A DNA stretch of 64,000 nt from Adiantum capillus-veneris (taxonomy: Eukaryota > Streptophyta > Polypodiopsida > Polypodiales > Pteridaceae), in NCBI GenBank assembly GCA_014529385.2, contig CM043969.1:73452676-73516675 (forward strand), written 5' to 3'. Of the stretch, positions 1-12,730 are shown piece after piece; position 1 is the first letter of the stretch; each line of letters starts with the position of its first letter. The notes beneath the pieces are model-generated. The model was not told the origin of the DNA. It saw only the letters and a list, made by a program, of their open reading frames with translations, and searched no databases. A program made the position numbers and the translations under genes.

Positions 1-723
1 CAAGGGGGGTGTTGGGGGGATATACACCACACACACACACTCATTTTGTGGATCAATTCTCACTTGGTTAAAGTTGAGGAACTCCACCTCCTTCTCCAAG
101 CTTGTGAGAAGTGAGAGCCTACACCAACACTCTTGGCTATGGAATGCAAATCCAACCAAGAGCCATGCTTCAATGCTTAAGATTGCCATATTCTCCATCT
201 TCATTACTATGCTATTATGTATGCTAGAAAGCAGAGTGATGATAAGTGAGGAACTATTTCTTTCTCTTATGGAATGATTCTTCTTCCTCTTCCCTACCCT
301 CATTCCCCACTAGCTCTCTCCACCTTCGAAAGTGTTTGAGGCCTTGGGATAGTTAATGCTTTTTACAAAGTTTATGTTATGTTTGTGATGCATGAAGCTT
401 TCCATCTTCATTGCATCACTTGGGTCACAAGGAACACAAAGATTGTATCGTACCAAGTCTCTCTTGATGGGAGAAACTATAATACAAATGCCTATTGGAG
501 GGGGGACTGGCTTCGTATGAATCGAGTCCTCAACTATTGTCACGTTCTCTAAACTCTCTCTCTTGCAAAAGTATTGTTCATGCCAAGTTAACTAAGTACC
601 GTGTTTATGTTGCTACCATCAATTAAGTTCACCCGCTATGCTCACAAAGTAATCTCACCAAAAGTGCTTTATCTAATTTCCTAATTCTGCTACTCTCAAA
701 GTTCATAGGCCATTTCCATTACA
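1..723 (+). mobile_element. Family A gypsy LTR remnant, 3' portion, diverged
   Basis: This stretch aligns by eye with the downstream half of the family A LTR seen in full at 21058-22714. Shared blocks include the CACAC run, the 'ctccttctccaagcttgtgagaag' region, the 'ggaggggggac' block near 500 and the closing block ending in TTACA at about 723. It is the most diverged copy in the window. No PBS (TGGTATCAGAGC) follows the end, so it is a solo LTR or a 3' LTR. Its 5' part lies outside the window. Confidence 0.7.
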
Positions 724-1867
<1,144 letters not shown>

Positions 1868-2200
1868 GGCCCACAATGCAATAGGCTGCTTCACAAGGCA
1901 GCCCATGCCTTTATTATTGAGCTATTTTAAGGTAGCTAGGTGATTGGCCCACAATGCAATGGGTTGCCTTCACAAAACAAGCCACAACTTTCTTATTGAG
2001 CTATTCCAATGTAGCTCTGTTATGATAGCTCATGCCCATAGGTCAATGCTCATATCATGGGAGTTTTTTGATGGGCCCACAATGCAATGGGTTGCGTTCA
2101 AAAGGAAACCCATGACTTCCTTATTGAGCTACTCCAAGGTATCTATGTGATGATAGTTCATGCCCATAGGTCAACGCTCAAGTCAAGAGAATTCAAATCC
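1868..2200 (+). repeat. Short imperfect tandem repeat built on GGCCCACAATGCAATGG
   Basis: Three copies of the block GGCCCACAATGCAATgGGyTGC start near 1868, 1946 and 2074. Each is followed by a related 'ttattgagctattccaaggtagct' block. Two copies also carry a 'catgcccataggtcaaygctca' block. Spacing is irregular (about 78 and 128 bases), so units have been gained or lost internally. Confidence 0.75.
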
Positions 2201-2599
2201 TAGCAGCTCATCCAATCTTGGTATGACAAAATATGTGTGCTAGTGAACATATTTGACAAGAGGATGGACAACATTCTTAACATCTCACTCCTAGGAACGG
2301 TTAAGGTGACAAACATAATGTCAAATGTCAATCAATATGAAATACATCTAAATATGGAATGGGAATTTCAATGGGAGGAAGAAATGGAAGTCATGGAAGG
2401 CTAGTCCTGATATCCATGACCTACAAATGGAAAAATATATGCACAAGGCCAAGGCCAAAGCTCTATAGTCTTGCATTTTTATCTATGGGATGAGTCCATT
2501 GTTGCTTCCATGCTCTTTTCTTGCATGGCCCACTGTTTGGTGGACACAGTGAACTGACACATAACAGGTGGATGTACATCAAACCCTGAAATAATCGCT

Positions 2600-3425
2600 C
2601 ATTTTTTAACAAAGCTGTGTAATTCAAGGAATGAAGATTTGTAATTGTAATACATTTTGGCATACCCTCTCAGCCTCTCTGAATCTATACCCTTGTAAGT
2701 GGTCGAATGGCCATGGGAAAGTTCCCTTAGCCTCTAAGTCAAAACCCTTAGTTTTAAGAAAGAGGGGATCACTAGCAAAAGGAGAGTTTTTTTATGTTCA
2801 CTGTGGAAAGCTTCTTGATGCTACAAGTTGTAATCCACTTTTCTCATGGACTGGTAATCAGAATTCATTTCCAAATAGCACATTGTGTTCCTTGTCTCTT
2901 GCTCTACAATTTAAGTATAACCATTCTCAATTCTGTTGTGGTTCACGACGGATTGCTTGTGAGCTAAATGCACTGATTTGAAGGTTAAAATGGTTGTTTT
3001 TTGATTTTTTGATCATGTATAAGTGTTTCTATGCTTAAGGGGGACCTTTCTGCATAGTTCTGTTTCAGCTTTCTGCACGTTTGTTGTGATGGATCTTGAT
3101 TTATGTACCTTCCCAGATGGTTGTAGAACTTGGTAGGATTGTGTCCCTAGGTGCTATAATACTTCTCCTTAAGTTTTGTTGCATTCCAAATTCGTTTGGA
3201 TGCCGAAAAGGCATGATGACCTAGAGCGGTGAGATTGGACGCATACTAATTTACTGAACATGAAGTGGTTGATTTGCTTTTGTTGTAGTATGAGTAGCTC
3301 TCTTGGTGAGATTGAAACTCTCATTAAGTCTCCGTGCCCCATCCCGAGTTGCTTCCTTGCATATTGACATTATGTTAGTACAAAAGAGCTCTGCTGTAGA
3401 CGTCTGTTGCGGCGACCTGCTAACA
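2600..3425 (+). mobile_element. Probable 5' LTR remnant of an Athila/Tat-like gypsy element
   Basis: The right boundary is proposed because 3421-3425 (ending in CA) is followed at once by a PBS-like site at 3426. No protein is coded here. The open frame at 2631-2981 has no recognisable domain and is probably chance. The left boundary is unknown, so the start given is arbitrary, and no second LTR was found in the window. Confidence 0.4.
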
Positions 3426-3448
3426 TTGGCATCGTTGTCGGGAAAACC
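3426..3448 (+). promoter_or_regulatory. Primer-binding-site-like sequence
   Basis: The sequence begins TTGGCATCGTTGTCGGG and ends AAAACC. It resembles the TTTGGCGCCGTTGCCGGGGA type of PBS common in plant Athila/Tat gypsy elements, with a few substitutions. It sits just after a CA end, as a PBS should. The family assignment comes from memory of the motif and was not searched. Confidence 0.5.
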
Positions 3449-3564
3449 GATCCTTAGGTGGCGAGTGACTCAGTGTACAAAAAATTCCCTTCCAAAGCTT
3501 TTGACACCCATTTTGCTTACACATAGACAGTAAAGCAGCTAGACATAGGTTTAGTGCTTAATAG

Positions 3565-4214
3565 ATACCGGAGTCCGAGACTAGCCATTGCTACTCCTTA
3601 TGAGCAAAGAATGTTGTGAGTGAAGCACAAGAGAGTATTTTGTTCTTTGATTTTCCCATGCTTGAAAAGGACTGTTCCATCACACAATTCGTTGTTGTTT
3701 TTGTACTCAAATTCATTTATGTTTGTGGATTTATTTCAGTTTATAGGAGTAGGTTAGGTAACAATTTACATCATCATTTGGGGCCAAAAGGATCAAGGAA
3801 AAAACTGTCAAAAAACTTATTTTGGTGTTGAAGACCATAACTTTGAAAAGTTGAAAAATTAAAAAATTGATGGTCAGAGCTTCAAAGCTAAACCGGAGTC
3901 TGAGACTAGCCATTGCTACTCCTTATGAGCAAAGAATGTTGTGAGTGAAGCACAAGAGAGTATTTTGTTCTTTGATTTTCCCATGCTTGAAAAGGACTGT
4001 TCCATCACACACTTCGTTGTTGTTTTTGTACTCAAATTCATTTATGTTTGTGGATTTATTTCAGTTTATAGGAGTAGGTTAGGTAACAATTTACATCATC
4101 ATTTGGGGCCAAAAGGATCAAGGAAAAAACTGTCAAAAAACTTATTTTGGTGTTGAAGACCATAACTTTGAAAAGTTGAAAAATTAAAAAATTGATGGTC
4201 AGAGCTTCAAGGCT
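3565..4214 (+). repeat. Direct tandem duplication, 325-bp period, two copies
   Basis: The block beginning 'ccggagtc(c/t)gagactagcc' occurs at about 3567 and 3892. Each copy runs to a 'gatggtcagagcttcaa(a/g)gctaaacc' end. The copies are nearly identical: both contain the same 71-residue frame (3616-3831, 3941-4156) with one visible residue change (Gln/His). Such similarity implies a recent duplication inside the leader of the decayed gypsy element. Confidence 0.93.
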
Positions 4215-4299
4215 AAACCAAATCCAGAAAAACCTTCAGAAAGGGGATCGACACACTTGCTAAAAATAGAATGTGTAGAAAATTTCCAATTTGCCTATC

Positions 4300-5440
4300 C
4301 AACATGGATTGGGATCCATGTACCTTTTTGGCCAAATTGACTGAAACTATTTCCTTTTCTTAGAATAGGCTCTCAGGCACCAAAACCTTGAGTTTGGTCA
4401 AAAATATAGTGCTAAAAGATCATTTACATCAAGAAATTGGGTTGAGCAGAGCAAAACCTTGGAAATTAAGAAAAATAACAAAAAACTAAACTTTTACTTG
4501 TCCAAATTCAAAAAGGGAAGAGAATTGGGATCAACTAGAAGCAGAGAACTAGGAGAACCAGAAAACATGACTAGATGCTTCCCAACATGGATCGCGATCC
4601 ATATACCAAGTAGACATCTGACAGTGAAATTTGACCAGTGTACTCTTGATTACTAAGGGAACAACTTTTTCAAAAGGAGCCATAGACAAAAAGTGAAAAA
4701 ACCCGATCAAAATACCAAAAAAGGAGTTGTTTGCAAAAAACCACAAAACATACACAAAATCTTGCTTTTGATTTGGAAAAAGTTGATCAAATCCAAAAAG
4801 ATTTGGAGAATATCATTACCAGACCTTTTATCACAAACTCACAAAGTATGAGTCCAAAATCTTGCCAAACATGAATCACGATCCTTTTTGGAATTTTGAA
4901 ATGATATTGGGCAAGTAGAAAATTGATAACATTTGAAGTACTTTCTCCGAAGGGACCCTTATTAGAAAAGTTCAAAAAGAGGGAAAAAGGGGCAAAATTA
5001 GATCAAGGGAGAAACCACTGGAACAGACCCTAAAACTAACTTTTGGTTGACCTAAAAAACTCCAAAACATTCAAAAACCATATAGCCAGTATCAGTAGGC
5101 CAAGGACTAGCTATGGGTCAAGTTTTTGTACATTCTAACACTAAGGTACATGGATCGCGATCCATGTTCGTCTGACACATTTTGATACAAAAGTTGCACC
5201 ATAGCTAGAGGGCATCACAGAGAGTCTAGTGGTCCTTTCAAAATTGAATTTGGATACAAAAAACCATACCAAAAGCTCAAAACTGGAAGGATCTCTGGCA
5301 AAGTGATAGAATTGACCTGGCTTCCAATCCAGAGGTTCATTTCTAAAAATTTTGATATCATAAGACCTCCTAATCATGTTGAACTTGAGGGTATCAAGAA
5401 AAGTTTTTGGCTTTCCAACATGGATCACGATCCATGTTTC
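4300..5440. repeat. Ladder of 18-bp palindromes in a degenerate 280-bp repeat
   Basis: The palindrome CATGGATCGCGATCCATG, or close variants, lies near 4306, 4587, 4870 (most decayed), 5150 and 5419. Spacing is close to 280 bases. The best copies are at 4587 and 5150. Sequence between them shares words such as 'ccaaaa', 'gaccagt' and 'tcaaaattgaat' but has drifted, so the palindrome is better preserved than its surroundings. Confidence 0.8.
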
Positions 5441-5719
5441 TCTAAGTCAGAACAAAAGCAGAATTTCACCACACAAAGAGCTAGACCACAGGACCCTGGT
5501 GGCTCTTTCAAAATTGAAATTGGACCTAAATTGTTGACGTTGTGTGAGGAATCGTGTGCTATTAAAAACCCTAGCTAAATTTTGTCGATTAAAAGTTAGA
5601 ACTAACAGGAACGACTGTAAGCTCACAACTATCAAGCATTTTTAACAGATTGCAGGTGCTAGAGAATACTACCTAGCAAGTAAGATCAACCAACCAATTC
5701 AACTAGCTAATGAGGTATC

Positions 5720-7640
5720 TTGGTTTTGATTTTGCAATACCAATTCTTCATGAATTTGCGATCAAGAAGATTGTACCAAAATAGGAATCCCAGTGTCTTG
5801 GACCAAGGGAGCAATCACTCAACTGAAGGAAGCAAGAATCAAAGACCACCGCAGACCTTAGAACCCACTTTAGAGGAGAGCTTCTCTGACACTTTGTCAG
5901 AAAGATCATACAACCTCACGACTGTAGATTCTAACAAGTTGAACTCTAAGGGAACAGCTTCAATGGGGGCAGGTCCTTCTCAACTTGCATCTGATGTAAA
6001 AATGTTGTATTTGAAATTTCAATTTGAAAATGTGCTTAAGGCCAAAATCTATAAGGATGGAATGGACCGCTACTGTGTTAAGTTGGAAAATAAGCCGAGT
6101 GAGTTCAGAGACCTTGTAGATGTTGATTATAATAGGGATAGATATGTTGATAGAGAAGGAATGATGTACCTAGTGGTTCATACCCCTTTATTGTGGATAA
6201 ATGGGGATGACTGTTGGCACCAAGGACAAGGTAGATTACGAGCTAGCAGATGAGCCACCCAAGATGGATAAGCAAAACGCAGTGCTTAGACGCACCACTG
6301 AGACAGAGTGTTTAATAAAGACAAGACATATGTGGGGCTATATAAGTTTAATAATGGAGAACAAACACTCTATTATAGATGTGACGAACCCCGCATTAAG
6401 GAACTGACTGATCGTAAAAAATTATATGTTTTTATGTACACGAAAGGGAGAAGTATTCAGGTGGTCATAATAGACAAGTATGGCCGAAAGTACTCTCTTA
6501 TGGATCGTAAGGAGTTAGAGAGATATACATATTTTGGGGGACCACTCCACCAATACTATGTAAATTCGGAAGAGGTGAAAACCACGACTACTCACACAAG
6601 ACCTGAGATTGCACATGTGAGTCCAGTGAGAACCAGGGTAGAAGATTGTTTTGGACATGAACGAGTCCCAAACACAGGGTCTTTAGGATCAACGGGGTCT
6701 AGGGCTTCCATGAACACACATAGGGGCAATATTGCTCTGACGTGACTTATACCACTAGAATCCCTCCAAATATTACACAAGATTGACTTGACGAACATAT
6801 AGGAGATAGGATACCACTTGTAGTGCCAAGAGGAGATTATGAACCTAGAGAAACCACACCAAGAGAATCAGGTGTTGTAAGAATGGTTGCAGAGTCCAGA
6901 CGTATGCGACCATCTGAAGTGGAAAAATGCGTACCTAGAAAGTATAGTGGATTGGGAGATCCATATGCCCATGTTTTGATCTTCAAACAAGTGTTGAGAG
7001 CGGAATAGGTAATTAATTTCCATACTCAATATGGAGGATTTGGGTTGATGTTAGAAGGGACTGCTTTGACCTGGTTCCAACAGCTTGGAATTCCTAAGTA
7101 TTGAGCAACTTCTCCGAGAGTTCGCTGAGGAATTCTCAAAGAGAGGAATCAAGCATAACACTGTCACCCAAATCTATGCATTTAGACAAAAGGAGAAAGA
7201 AAAGGTGAAGAAAGCATCGCTTTGTTTCAAGCAATACATAGAAATATGCCCTGTTAAGGATTACCTTAGGATGAAAGACTGTCAGTCCTTTTTATAGAAG
7301 GATTGCAAAATGACATGCTCAAAAAGGACTTGCACTTAAAGGCACATGTAACTTTTGAGCAAGTCTCGAAAGAAGCGTTGTATCTGGTAGGTAGATAATT
7401 GCAAGGCATATGGAGAGGTGGTTGAAGACACAGATCAGGGAACGAGTCATACCTTTTCAACCACTAGTGAGTCCACAATGAAATTGGGCGAGCAAAACCC
7501 AACTATGTCGGATGTTGATCAAATGATCAAGAAGTGATCAGAAGGATAAACCAAGGAAACAGAACGAACCCAAACACACGACAACCGCCCACCCAAAAAT
7601 GTGACACTTGTGAAGGAGATCATCCAACCCAGTGGTGCAA
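5720..7640 (+). pseudogene. Decayed gag of an Athila/Tat-like gypsy element
   Basis: A capsid-like gag domain is read in pieces. The block around 6930-7080 carries the YSGLGDP...F motif, then a 'TALTWFQQL' stretch typical of the retrotransposon gag family. Next come 7085-7300 (FxxEFSKRGIK..) and 7290-7400 (FIEGLQNDMLKKDL). A last C-x2-C...H/C stretch near 7590-7645 (CDTC..WC) may be a damaged zinc knuckle. The long frames before it (5720-6253, 6308-6745) are charged and carry no domain I recognise; they may be an extra N-terminal region of gag. Several frameshifts and in-frame stops separate the pieces. No pol follows, because the element ends near 7860. Its position downstream of the PBS-like site at 3426 fits one long-leadered element. 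Confidence 0.6.
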
Positions 7641-7789
7641 CCTTCAATAAAGGCCAGGAGTAAACATACCATTAGCACTCAAGTGGTGTGCTACCGAAAA
7701 AAATGGACAAACCATGAAACCCACGAATGTTTCTATAATCGGAACTATGTTAGCGAGAGATAATACGGACCACATAGGAGGGCAACAAT

Positions 7790-7790
<1 letters not shown>

Positions 7791-7832
<42 letters not shown>
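7791..7832. repeat. 42-base C homopolymer
   Basis: An uninterrupted run of 42 C on the plus strand lies near the end of the decayed gag. Such a long G/C homopolymer is rare in plant DNA and might also contain a length error from sequencing. Confidence 0.95.
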
Positions 7833-7834
<2 letters not shown>

Positions 7835-7937
7835 GATACCAAGTAGGGCCAAATAACACAATCCAAGGGCAGTAAAAACCTCAACCTGTGTTGGGGAATC
7901 AACCTCCTTTACCCTAGGAAAATAGGGCCATGTTAAT

Positions 7938-9004
7938 GTGAGAAAGAGGTCACCCTCTTCTCCATCTTCTTCATACTCTTCCTCTTATGAAGAAAGTGAT
8001 GGTGCAATCAAGGAGGAACAAGGGAAGAAAACGGCAAGAAAGAGGTCACCCTCTTCTCCATCCTCCTCATACTCTTCCTCTTCTGAAGAAAGTGATGGTG
8101 CAACTCTCAAACCACTCAAAAGAAGAGGCCTTAGGAAATCCTATGCCACCTAGAAAAGGTCATCCAAGCTCAAAAAGCTCAAAGAGGGAGGAAAGAACAT
8201 CTTTTTCCTTACCTACAATGGCACTTTTGATGCTACAAAAAAAGTCTTGACCTTTATCCAACAATTCGATGTGGCGTTTGGAGATGAGGGCTTCACGGAG
8301 GCTATGCATTTTCAAAAGTCTGCCAAGCATGGTGGTCTAGCCTTCGAGCAAATGGTGAAGCTCCACAAACATGGAAAGATTTAAGAGCTTCCATCATGAA
8401 GCAGTTTTTGGCTACTGATGCCAAAGACAAAGTACTCACCGAATGGTGAAGCTTGAAGCTCTCTCCCTACGAATCTATTTACAAATATGTAGACAAGTTT
8501 TGGGATTTACATCTTAAAGCCACTATCTACAAAAAGATGGATTTTGAAGAGACAAAACAACAATTTTATGTGGGTTTATCTGAGGATATGGCAGAGTATG
8601 TTAACTCCCAAAGGCCACGCACCATATCTACGGTCATACACCATAGCATGGTGGCTTAAAGAATGAACTTCCAACAACAAGGGGCTAAGAAAAATCTTAA
8701 GCCCATGGAAAACAAGGACCGTAATGAGCCTAACGGGAGGGACAATGTCCAAAAGTCTCTCAAAGGGAACGCCAACAACAACAAAGCTAAGGAGAAGGGT
8801 GTTTATAAAGGCAAAAATAAGCTATCTCTTGAAGAACTAGAGTGTTATCAAAAAGATAACCGTTGTTTCAAGTGCGGGGAGCAAGGGCACACATCTCGTG
8901 CTTGCCCCCACAAGAATACACGTAATGAGCCTCCTAGAGCTACCTTGGCTGAAATTCAAGAAGAGGATGCTCATCACAAAGGATCTCCTCTATGTCATGC
9001 TTGG
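7938..9004 (+). pseudogene. Family A gypsy gag, 5'-truncated and frameshifted
   Basis: The reading begins inside a serine/arginine-rich tract (RKRSPSSPSSSYSSSS, twice) that matches the same tract of the more complete gag at 23131-24288. Then come a gag capsid domain broken by frameshifts (about 8160-8450), the continuation KLSPYESIYKYVDKFWDL at 8455, and a CCHC zinc knuckle CFKCGEQGHTSRACP at about 8870-8915. The reading breaks off at 9004, where the gag-only LTR element entered, and resumes at 14819. The first third of gag and the 5' LTR are missing, so this is a fragment. It lacks one segment of the capsid region compared with the other copy. Confidence 0.88.
9000..9004 (+). repeat. Target-site duplication CTTGG, left copy
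   Basis: CTTGG directly precedes the TG start of the LTR at 9005. The same five bases follow the CA end at 14818. A 5-bp duplication is the expected mark of LTR-retrotransposon integration. Confidence 0.95.
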
Positions 9005-11096
9005 TGTGAGGTCCCCACCCCGTCGTATCAAACAACGGATCTGATGGTAAACCTGGTGGCCACTAGATCTATAGCGGAAGTAAACAAAATGGTTCAGAGT
9101 TCAACTAGCGGACGATCTCTCATAACAAGTGAATCGAGTTCGAGTCTACTAGCAACGAGATCTAGCTCCACCTGGCAGGGACAGCGTACTTAACTAACTA
9201 GCGATCCTAAGACCCACCTTCCAAGAGGAGAGAAACCCCGAGTGCCTTTTTCCCCATGTTTCAGAGGCACGTACTCTCGAGGATTCGCCGCTCTAGGGGC
9301 AATGAGTAATACCAATATCGAGTAAGCACTATGGGGACAGAGAGTTCCCGACCAATCGGGACCACCCATCTCGTAGGCATTGGCAACCTGAGCCAAGCCC
9401 CCACTTTCCACCCCCACACTCACACTTCCTCGTGTGATCTAATTACTACCACAAAGGTTGTTCAACATAGATATTCCTTGTTTAATTCCGAATCACATGG
9501 TTCGTTAAAACAACCCTTCAACCAGTATTGCAAACAACACCAAGACAGAATTCTAGTAAAAATTCTACTCAAACTTATTCATAAAAGTTCCAATGTTCTG
9601 GAGGTACAACATCCCCCCTCCAGCGAGAGTTCACTCCTCCCGTTGTCGCCTAGCTGCCCATACAACTAGGTATGTCCACCGCATAGAAAGCATGACATGG
9701 ACATTCCCACCGCTTAACCAGCAGACGTGGGTTCCCACCGCTTAACCAGCAGTCGTGGGTATCCACCGCTTAACCAACAGTCGTGGATTCAAGAGCCCTT
9801 AACCAGAAACTCTGCCCCCTGTGATCAGGAGGGGGTTCATGACTAATTCAACATTGGAAATAGAATGAACATGCCGAGCTAAATTTTCCCTAGCAGACAT
9901 TCTTTCCTATTGCAAACAGCATTCCCATCAATCATTTCCTTCCTACTTTAGAACTTAATGTACAATGCTTTCAATGCCGAGGTTTCCGTCGGATTTCTCC
10001 AACATGTTTGGGGATATGAGTATTCCTAACTAGCGTATGCAATGTTAGTTTAAACAACTTGAATAAAAATATGATCTACCTCTTCCCCTTCTTCATCGAT
10101 GGCCCGTGAGATGGCCGGTATTTGTTCCTCCATGGGAGCCTCCCCCCTTCCCGTTGACATTGCTCGTTCCTGCCTCGCGATCGTGGGCACCACCGAAGCG
10201 AGTCCTCTTAACCGGGGCCAATTTTCTCACGTGATTAAGAGCTGATAGTCCTCTCGATTCTCTGATCTAATCGAGCTTCTTGAGGCGAGAATTCAACAGC
10301 ACCTCCCTCCTTGCTTCTCCTTCAAAAGGTGTGTGTTCCGGCAGCACCTTCCCAGAGTGTGTGTAGGTGTGTGTGTGTGCACTGTGTGTGTGAGCATATG
10401 TGTCTGTGTGTGTGTGTGTGTATAGGCCTTTAAATAGGCTCCTACAGGCTGAAAATCAATTTGTGTTGCTAATTGCATCTGGATGAGCACTCAGTCCTTG
10501 CATGGCAAGTCCAGTTGCCTACCCACCAAGTGTCCAGTTGGCTCAGTAAACTGACTCTCACACTGAGTTGCAGGCTTGGCAGCTTCCCCAAGACTCCCAC
10601 AAAGCAAGAGGGCGCCCCCTAGCTGCTAAAGCAGGTATGGAGTGGGCTGGGACCTGTTCCCACACAGCCTCGGGGCCCCCCCCGGTGCCTCCCGGACAAT
10701 TTTGTGAAAAATTGGTTTTAGGCTAAAACGGGCCATACGAGTCGGATTTTGATGCCGTAAATTGCTATACTAAGCTCTAACTAAGACGTACGGTCTGAGT
10801 ACCTGCCATATTTAGCAGCCCCCCCCGGGGTCCGAAAATGCATTTTTTTCAAATTCGGGGTACGGGTGCAGATTTTCGAGACGGTCGAGACTGGACGGGT
10901 CGGGTGACCAAAAACTTACTATTTTTAGAATTTTTTCACAAAAATTATTTTAATTCACATTTTGAAGCTTTATAACATTCGAAACATCATGGCACTGACA
11001 GAATCTGGAAAACTGCTAAAAATAGTAACTTTTTTTCCATTATGATCATTTCATGGTACAAGGGTGCTCTTTTTGGTTGGGGCCAGAGACCTTACA
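9005..11096 (-). repeat. 3' LTR of the gag-only element
   Basis: It begins TGTGAGGTCC and ends CCTTACA on the plus strand and is 2092 bases long. It contains a roughly 27-bp tandem repeat (CCACCGCTTAACCAGCAG units, three copies, about 9705-9787), a TG microsatellite near 10353-10422, and two C-rich stretches near 10677 and 10820. The open frames here recur in the other LTR and are not genes. Confidence 0.95.
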
Positions 11097-11106
11097 ACCT
11101 CCCCAA
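11097..11106 (-). promoter_or_regulatory. Polypurine tract of the gag-only element
   Basis: On the minus strand the sequence GTTGGGGAGGT abuts the 3' LTR. This is where plus-strand DNA synthesis is primed in LTR elements. It is short but correctly placed. Confidence 0.65.
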
Positions 11107-11278
11107 CGTGAAAAATTTGAGATGTCCTCATCTCAAGAATACATCTGGAAAAACTCTATGCTAACTACTTAGGCACATATATCCTTTGTCTAAAGTAAAG
11201 ATATCCTTTGATAATAGAGTAGTCTTTAGCTTTATGCGTCTTATTCTGTTGAACTTTGATGAGATTCTGGTGCTTGAT

Positions 11279-12249
11279 TTATTGCTCACTAGGATTAGCA
11301 GTTGCATCATACATTGCTGCTCTCTCATCAGCTTCATCACCCACAGTTGGTTGTCTCACTGCCGCATTAGCAAAAGCCCTACTTCCTTGTCCTATGTTTC
11401 CTCTTCCTCGGCCTCCTCTTCCGTTTGGTTGACCTCGCCCGTTGGCGTTCAGAGGTACATTATTAGCACCGGATGTTTGGGAAATCCTTTTTGGACATCG
11501 ACTTTTGTAATGTCCATACTCCTGGCACTCAAAGCATCTTATATTGGGAAACTCGGTAGCTGTCGTGGTAGCTACTACCGGACGATGGTTGTATGCAGGG
11601 TTGATTGGTCTGTTACTCCAGTTGTCTGTCCTGGCCCTCTTTGACAAATAGTATTCACTATCTTGGGTAGTCCTCTGAATCTCTTTAGCTAACGGTTTGG
11701 CCCTTAGCAAGGCATCTTGCAAAGTTGCTGGCCTGAGAGATTCTAGTCGCTTGTTCAGGGGGTCGATGAGTCCTTGGCAGAACCGTGCTACCTGTTGTTC
11801 CAATGTCATCTTAGGAGCATATCTCCGAAGAGTGACAAACTTTGAATAATATTCTTCGACAGATGAAGTCAGCTGCCGAAGGGAAAATAACTCGTTCATC
11901 TTCAAGGTTTTATAGGCGGGTGGTAAGTAACGCTCCATCACAGCAGCCTTGATGTCTTCCCATGAATGGGAAGATCCCTTGATATCCAAGTCCCTGCAAT
12001 GTTGTTTCCACTAGATCTTGGCATCACCAGACAAGCGGAACATCGCAAGCATGGTTTGGTTCTCGGGTTGAGTTCTCGCAGCTTCGAAATAGTCATCCAT
12101 AGCCTCCATCCATACTTCTGCATCTCTTTCCACATTTTCCCCTTCGCTTTTAAAGATTGGAGGTTGAGCTTGTTTAAGGAGGAGCTTCTTCTCTTGCGCT
12201 GCCGAGTAGAGAGCAGCAGGCGGTGCCTATCCAATGGTATAAAACTCAT
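11279..12249 (-). pseudogene. Gag with zinc knuckle, one premature stop
   Basis: Read on the minus strand, the N-terminal part begins near 12232 with ...PPAALYSAAQEKK and runs into a retrotransposon gag domain (VWMEAMDDYFEAARTQPENQ, then AMFRLSGDAKI). At 12011-12013 a TAG interrupts the frame where the family normally has Trp, so the open frame restarts at Met 11989. The remaining 236 residues hold the second half of the capsid domain (YLPPAYKTLKMNELFSLRQL), a CCHC knuckle CFECQEYGHYKSRCP at about residues 151-165, and a Gly/Arg/Asn-rich tail (GRGGRGRGN). It would package element RNA. A second in-frame TAG lies upstream near 12232, so the true start is unclear. No pol follows: the frame ends 180 bases before the LTR. 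Confidence 0.85.
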
Positions 12250-12716
12250 TACTATAGCACTCTTCTCAAATGAACCTAAGCTTTTCCATACTCAAGAAGA
12301 AATTTAACTTTTTGGGTTGAACCAGCCTACTTAATCTGTACAGCTATCACAAAGGATTTTAACCATTCCACCATTTAAATTCCATTGAATACATCCAAAA
12401 TTGTCCAATAAATAATGGTAAAAACTTTACTCGAGAGCTTTGATCCATACTTATAACTTTATGTGGGCATCAACAGGCTACCTGCCCGTAGTACTAGTCG
12501 CACCAACGACTTCTCAAAAAAAAAACATCATGTGGATCCCACTGAATCCCAACAAGCTCAACGAGTAAAACTCTTTAACATCACTCATGAGACAATCCAC
12601 TAGACAAATCCAATGTCATTATTCTGGGAAACATCATGCTCAAGCTTTGAGTACGAGCTATCTTACAATCCCTTAGTTTTTCAAACAAAATCATTTTCCT
12701 AGTTCGTAAACCTATA
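12250..12716 (-). other. Leader of the gag-only element
   Basis: This is the non-coding stretch between PBS and gag on the minus strand. I see no reading frame or repeat in it. Confidence 0.6.
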
Positions 12717-12728
12717 GCTCTGATACCA
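12717..12728 (-). promoter_or_regulatory. Primer-binding site, initiator-Met tRNA type
   Basis: The minus strand reads TGGTATCAGAGC two bases inside the 5' LTR, the standard PBS of many plant LTR elements. It fixes the element's orientation as minus. Confidence 0.95.
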
Positions 12729-12730
12729 GG

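Noticed and set aside
310-543. Open frames of about 80 residues that recur at 17072, 22289, 44166, 60761 and 63511
   Set aside because: All are the same stretch of the family A LTR, read on the strand opposite to the element; they carry no domain and include frame differences.
9190-9423. 77-residue minus-strand frame that recurs at 12916-13149
   Set aside because: Same reason as the 112-residue frame: it is LTR sequence.
9331-9669. 112-residue open frame that recurs at 13057-13395
   Set aside because: Both lie in the two LTRs of one element, so the recurrence reflects LTR identity. No domain is seen.
12717-12728. tRNA-like TGGTATCAGAGC sequences (also 22716, 39462)
   Set aside because: They are primer-binding sites complementary to a tRNA end, not tRNA genes: no cloverleaf surrounds them.
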